DNA from: Caldilineaceae bacterium
Lineage (GTDB): Bacteria > Chloroflexota > Anaerolineae > Caldilineales > Caldilineaceae
DNA length: 6,885 nucleotides
Assembly (NCBI GenBank): GCA_028819675.1
Contig: JAPPKT010000471.1
Location: 1 to 6,885, forward strand
Direction of reading: 5' to 3'
In this document: positions 5,526-6,885 of the stretch, one piece after another
Layout: the number at the start of each line of letters is the position of its first letter
Position numbering within the stretch: the first letter of the stretch is position 1
The notes under the pieces: generated by a model
Database searches by the model: none
Told to the model about the DNA's origin: nothing
Seen by the model: only the letters and a program-made list of their open reading frames with translations
Position numbers and translations under genes: made by a program

Positions 5526-5849
5526 ATGGCTATTAAATCTCTGGACCAACATATCGAGATTACCCCTGGAATAGTAAGTGGCAAACCCCGTATCGCCGGA
5601 CACCGGATAACAGTGGAAAACATCGTTATCTGGCACGAGCGCATGGGCAAGTGCGTCGACGAGATTGCTGCCGAATACGAACTGTCGCTGTCTGACGTGT
5701 ACGCGGCCCTTGAATATTATTTCGACCATCGCGCCGAAATTGACCAGTCGATGGAGGAAAACGAGGCATTTGTCGAAGAACTTCGTCGGCGAACACCTTC
5801 GAAGCTGTTGGAAAAACTTCAACTCCGGGCGCAGAACGGAGAAGACTGA
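5526..5849 (+). CDS. DUF433 domain protein, antitoxin-type
   Basis: The 107-residue protein matches the DUF433 family throughout: the signature ITPGIVSGKPRIAGHRITVENIV (12-34), then a helix-turn-helix-like section VDEIAAEYELSLSDVYAALEYYFDHRAEID (44-73), then a charged tail (74-107). The family is commonly found as the antitoxin-like partner next to DUF5615 PIN-like toxins, and may bind the toxin and its own promoter. The start is ATG 5526, because the signature follows within 15 residues and GGGAA (5516-5520) lies 5 nt upstream. An earlier in-frame TTG at 5511 is less likely. Base composition over 5521-5760 is about 51% GC by hand count, lower than the neighbours (65-68%). This suggests a later arrival. 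Its usual partner is only a fragment here. Confidence 0.85.
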   Translation: MAIKSLDQHIEITPGIVSGKPRIAGHRITVENIVIWHERMGKCVDEIAAEYELSLSDVYAALEYYFDHRAEIDQSMEENEAFVEELRRRTPSKLLEKLQLRAQNGED

Positions 5850-5955
5850 ATTCTATAATGATGAACTCGTCTCTGAGGCCGTTGTGAAATGGCTCCGCCA
5901 GAGAAAAGTAGACGTGTTGACTACATTGGAACCGGGTGTCTTTGACACTTTCTGA
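5848..5955 (+). pseudogene. Truncated DUF5615 (PIN-like toxin) remnant
   Basis: In the frame that overlaps the DUF433 stop codon by two bases, the translation EFYNDELVSEAVVKWLRQRK... VDVLTTLEPG resembles the N-terminus of DUF5615 toxins (M-K-F-Y/L-x-D-E..V...V...L...G-x-D-V-L-T). It keeps the first strand's D-E acidic pair. It then breaks off after about 30 residues, ends VFDTF and stops at 5953-5955, against a usual length of about 110 residues. No ATG, GTG or TTG stands at the expected start: ACT-GAA occupies the place of an ATG-A start. Both the missing start and the lost C-terminus argue for a dead toxin gene. The homology is recognised by eye on a short segment and could be confirmed by profile search. 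The overlap with DUF433 is typical of an intact pair. Confidence 0.65.
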
Positions 5956-5961
5956 ACAGCA

Positions 5962-5969
5962 GAGGAAGG
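5962..5969 (+). promoter_or_regulatory. Ribosome binding site that fixes the SDR start
   Basis: GAGGAAGG contains GAGG 6 nt before ATG 5972. This supports 5972 as the start of the dehydrogenase rather than the open-frame extension upstream to 5936, which runs through the toxin remnant. Confidence 0.6.
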
Positions 5970-5971
5970 TA

Positions 5972-6778
5972 ATGAATCTGGAACTCGCAGGTCAGGTCGC
6001 CGTCGTTGTCGGCGGCGCCAACGGAATGGGCCGCATGATCGCCAAGACCTTCGCAGCCGAAGGCGCCGCCGTTGCACTGCTCGACCGCGACCCGGTCGTG
6101 GGTGATGTGGCCCAGGAATCCGCCTCTCACGGCGTCGAAACCTTTTCCGAGCAGGTGGATGTCACCGATTTTGCCGCGCTGCAGGCCGCCGCGACCCGCG
6201 TTGAAAAGGAGCTCGGTCCAGTACGCCACGTTGTCTTCACAGTCGGCATCGATTCAGGCAAAGGCGGCTTCCCCTTCTGGAACCTGGAGCCCTCCGACTG
6301 GCCCCGCGTCCACGAAGTCAACGTCCTCGGCGCCGTCAACACCGCCCACGCCTTCTACGAGCCGATGATCGCCCGGCGCCAGGGCACATTCCTCTTTTTC
6401 TCCTCCGTATCCGGACAGATCGGCTCCCAGACCGATCCCCCCTACAGCGTCTCCAAGGCCGCCGTGCTCAGCTTCATGCAAATTGCCGCTAAGGATTTTG
6501 CCCCCTACAATATACGTGCCAACGCAATCTGTCCCGGCATGGTCGACACGCCCCTCCAGAGGCGCATCCACAAGTTTTCCATCGCCGACATGCCGGAGGA
6601 CGAAAGACCAACCTACGAAGAATGGTGTACCGAGAAGATCGGCCGCTTGGCAGTACTGGGCCGCCTGGTTTCCCAGGAGGAAATCGCCTCCACCGTAGTC
6701 TTCCTGGCCTCGGAACACGCCCGCAATATCACCGGCCAGGCCGTTAACGTTGACAGTGGCTGGGTCATGCACTGGTAA
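5972..6778 (+). CDS. Short-chain dehydrogenase/reductase (SDR)
   Basis: This 268-residue classical-type SDR is a cytosolic NAD(P)-dependent alcohol or keto-group oxidoreductase. The cofactor loop VGGANGMG (13-20) follows TGxxxGxG except for Val in place of the first Thr. Asp38 at the end of the second strand (VALLDRD) favours NAD(H). VDVTD (62-66) is the usual adenine-binding DV. The expected N-A-G after strand four reads TVGID (90-94), an unusual replacement. The catalytic set is present: Asn117 (VNVLGA), Ser145 (FFSSVSG), Tyr158 and Lys162 (YSVSK). NAICPGMVDTPL (184-195) and the C-terminal ITGQAVNVDSGW (253-264) are standard. It lies 17 nt after the stop of the toxin remnant and 28 nt before the next gene, so it probably resumes the metabolic operon. 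Substrate unknown, though a polyol, sugar or hydroxyacid is likely from the neighbours. Confidence 0.9.
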   Translation: MNLELAGQVAVVVGGANGMGRMIAKTFAAEGAAVALLDRDPVVGDVAQESASHGVETFSEQVDVTDFAALQAAATRVEKELGPVRHVVFTVGIDSGKGGFPFWNLEPSDWPRVHEVNVLGAVNTAHAFYEPMIARRQGTFLFFSSVSGQIGSQTDPPYSVSKAAVLSFMQIAAKDFAPYNIRANAICPGMVDTPLQRRIHKFSIADMPEDERPTYEEWCTEKIGRLAVLGRLVSQEEIASTVVFLASEHARNITGQAVNVDSGWVMHW

Positions 6779-6806
6779 GAATCCGGTTTAACAATGGGGT
6801 GACGCT

Positions 6807-6885
6807 ATGAGTGAAACGAACGATACCAACCCGAGCCTACCTGATCTGGACGCCGAACATTGGCTCCAGGCCTATGAGCAGATGG
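6807..6885 (+). CDS. Start of a partial gene, possibly a ThDP-dependent dehydrogenase E1 alpha subunit
   Basis: Only 26 codons are in the window. The ATG at 6807 follows GGGG (6796-6799) by 7 nt, with the same ACGCT leader seen before another start in this cluster, and the frame stays open to the end. After a polar N-terminus (MSETNDTNPSLPDLDAE), the segment HWLQAYEQM resembles the first helix of pyruvate/acetoin/branched-chain dehydrogenase E1 alpha subunits (L-L-x-x-Y-R-x-M-x-x-I-R). This is a weak, by-eye resemblance to a short stretch. It would suit the end of a pathway that yields a 2-oxoacid. Another helix-starting enzyme is equally possible. Confidence 0.45.
   Translation, partial: MSETNDTNPSLPDLDAEHWLQAYEQM

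Noticed and set aside
5854..5859. TATAAT between DUF433 and the toxin remnant as an SDR promoter
   Set aside because: It has no -35 at suitable spacing and no extended TG. It falls in the codons for Tyr-Asn of the remnant and is probably chance.

Overview
The window is a GC-rich bacterial segment (hand counts of gene lines give about 65-68% GC) with two parts. Positions 1 to about 1680 are non-coding and rich in repeats. Positions 1681-6885 carry a tightly packed series of plus-strand genes. Short spacings and weak Shine-Dalgarno usage fit an uncultured environmental bacterium. I cannot assign a phylum. From memory, similar short-period repeats (reverse-strand reading frames giving LNQDLLDFLDFQD-like peptides) and GTAGGGGC-type hairpins recur in large genomes of Planctomycetota, Lentisphaerota/Kiritimatiellota, Poribacteria and Chloroflexi, but this is recollection and was not tested.

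Positions 1-1680: no convincing protein gene. There is one GTAGGGGC hairpin repeat (85-109), a possible extended -10 promoter (244-252), two mutually exclusive small hairpins (366-393), a 10-bp array (474-513), a 9-bp array (672-709), and a composite repeat block (829-1245). The block has three 72-bp units separated by variable arrays of a 10-bp unit. Positions 1246-1680 are a probable leader with two promoter candidates, one next to a GTGGTTACCAC palindrome.

Positions 1681-5404: four metabolic genes in a row. They are an Ldh_2-family malate/L-lactate-type dehydrogenase, a small beta-propeller (SMP-30/Vgb-like) protein, a xylose-isomerase-like TIM-barrel sugar isomerase/epimerase, and a D-2-hydroxyacid dehydrogenase with an intact Arg-Glu-His catalytic set.

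Positions 5405-5971: a lower-GC insertion (about 51% by hand count over 5521-5760). It carries a DUF433 antitoxin-type gene followed by the N-terminal stub of a DUF5615 toxin-type gene, so it looks like a decayed toxin-antitoxin pair inside the metabolic cluster.

Positions 5972-6885: a short-chain dehydrogenase/reductase (SDR), then the first 26 codons of another gene, tentatively a thiamine-diphosphate-dependent dehydrogenase E1 alpha subunit.

Together the metabolic genes look like a catabolic operon for a sugar acid, polyol or small hydroxyacid. Three NAD(P)-dependent oxidoreductases of different folds, an isomerase and a possible lactonase would act in sequence. The substrate cannot be read from the sequence, and no transporter or regulator gene lies in the window.
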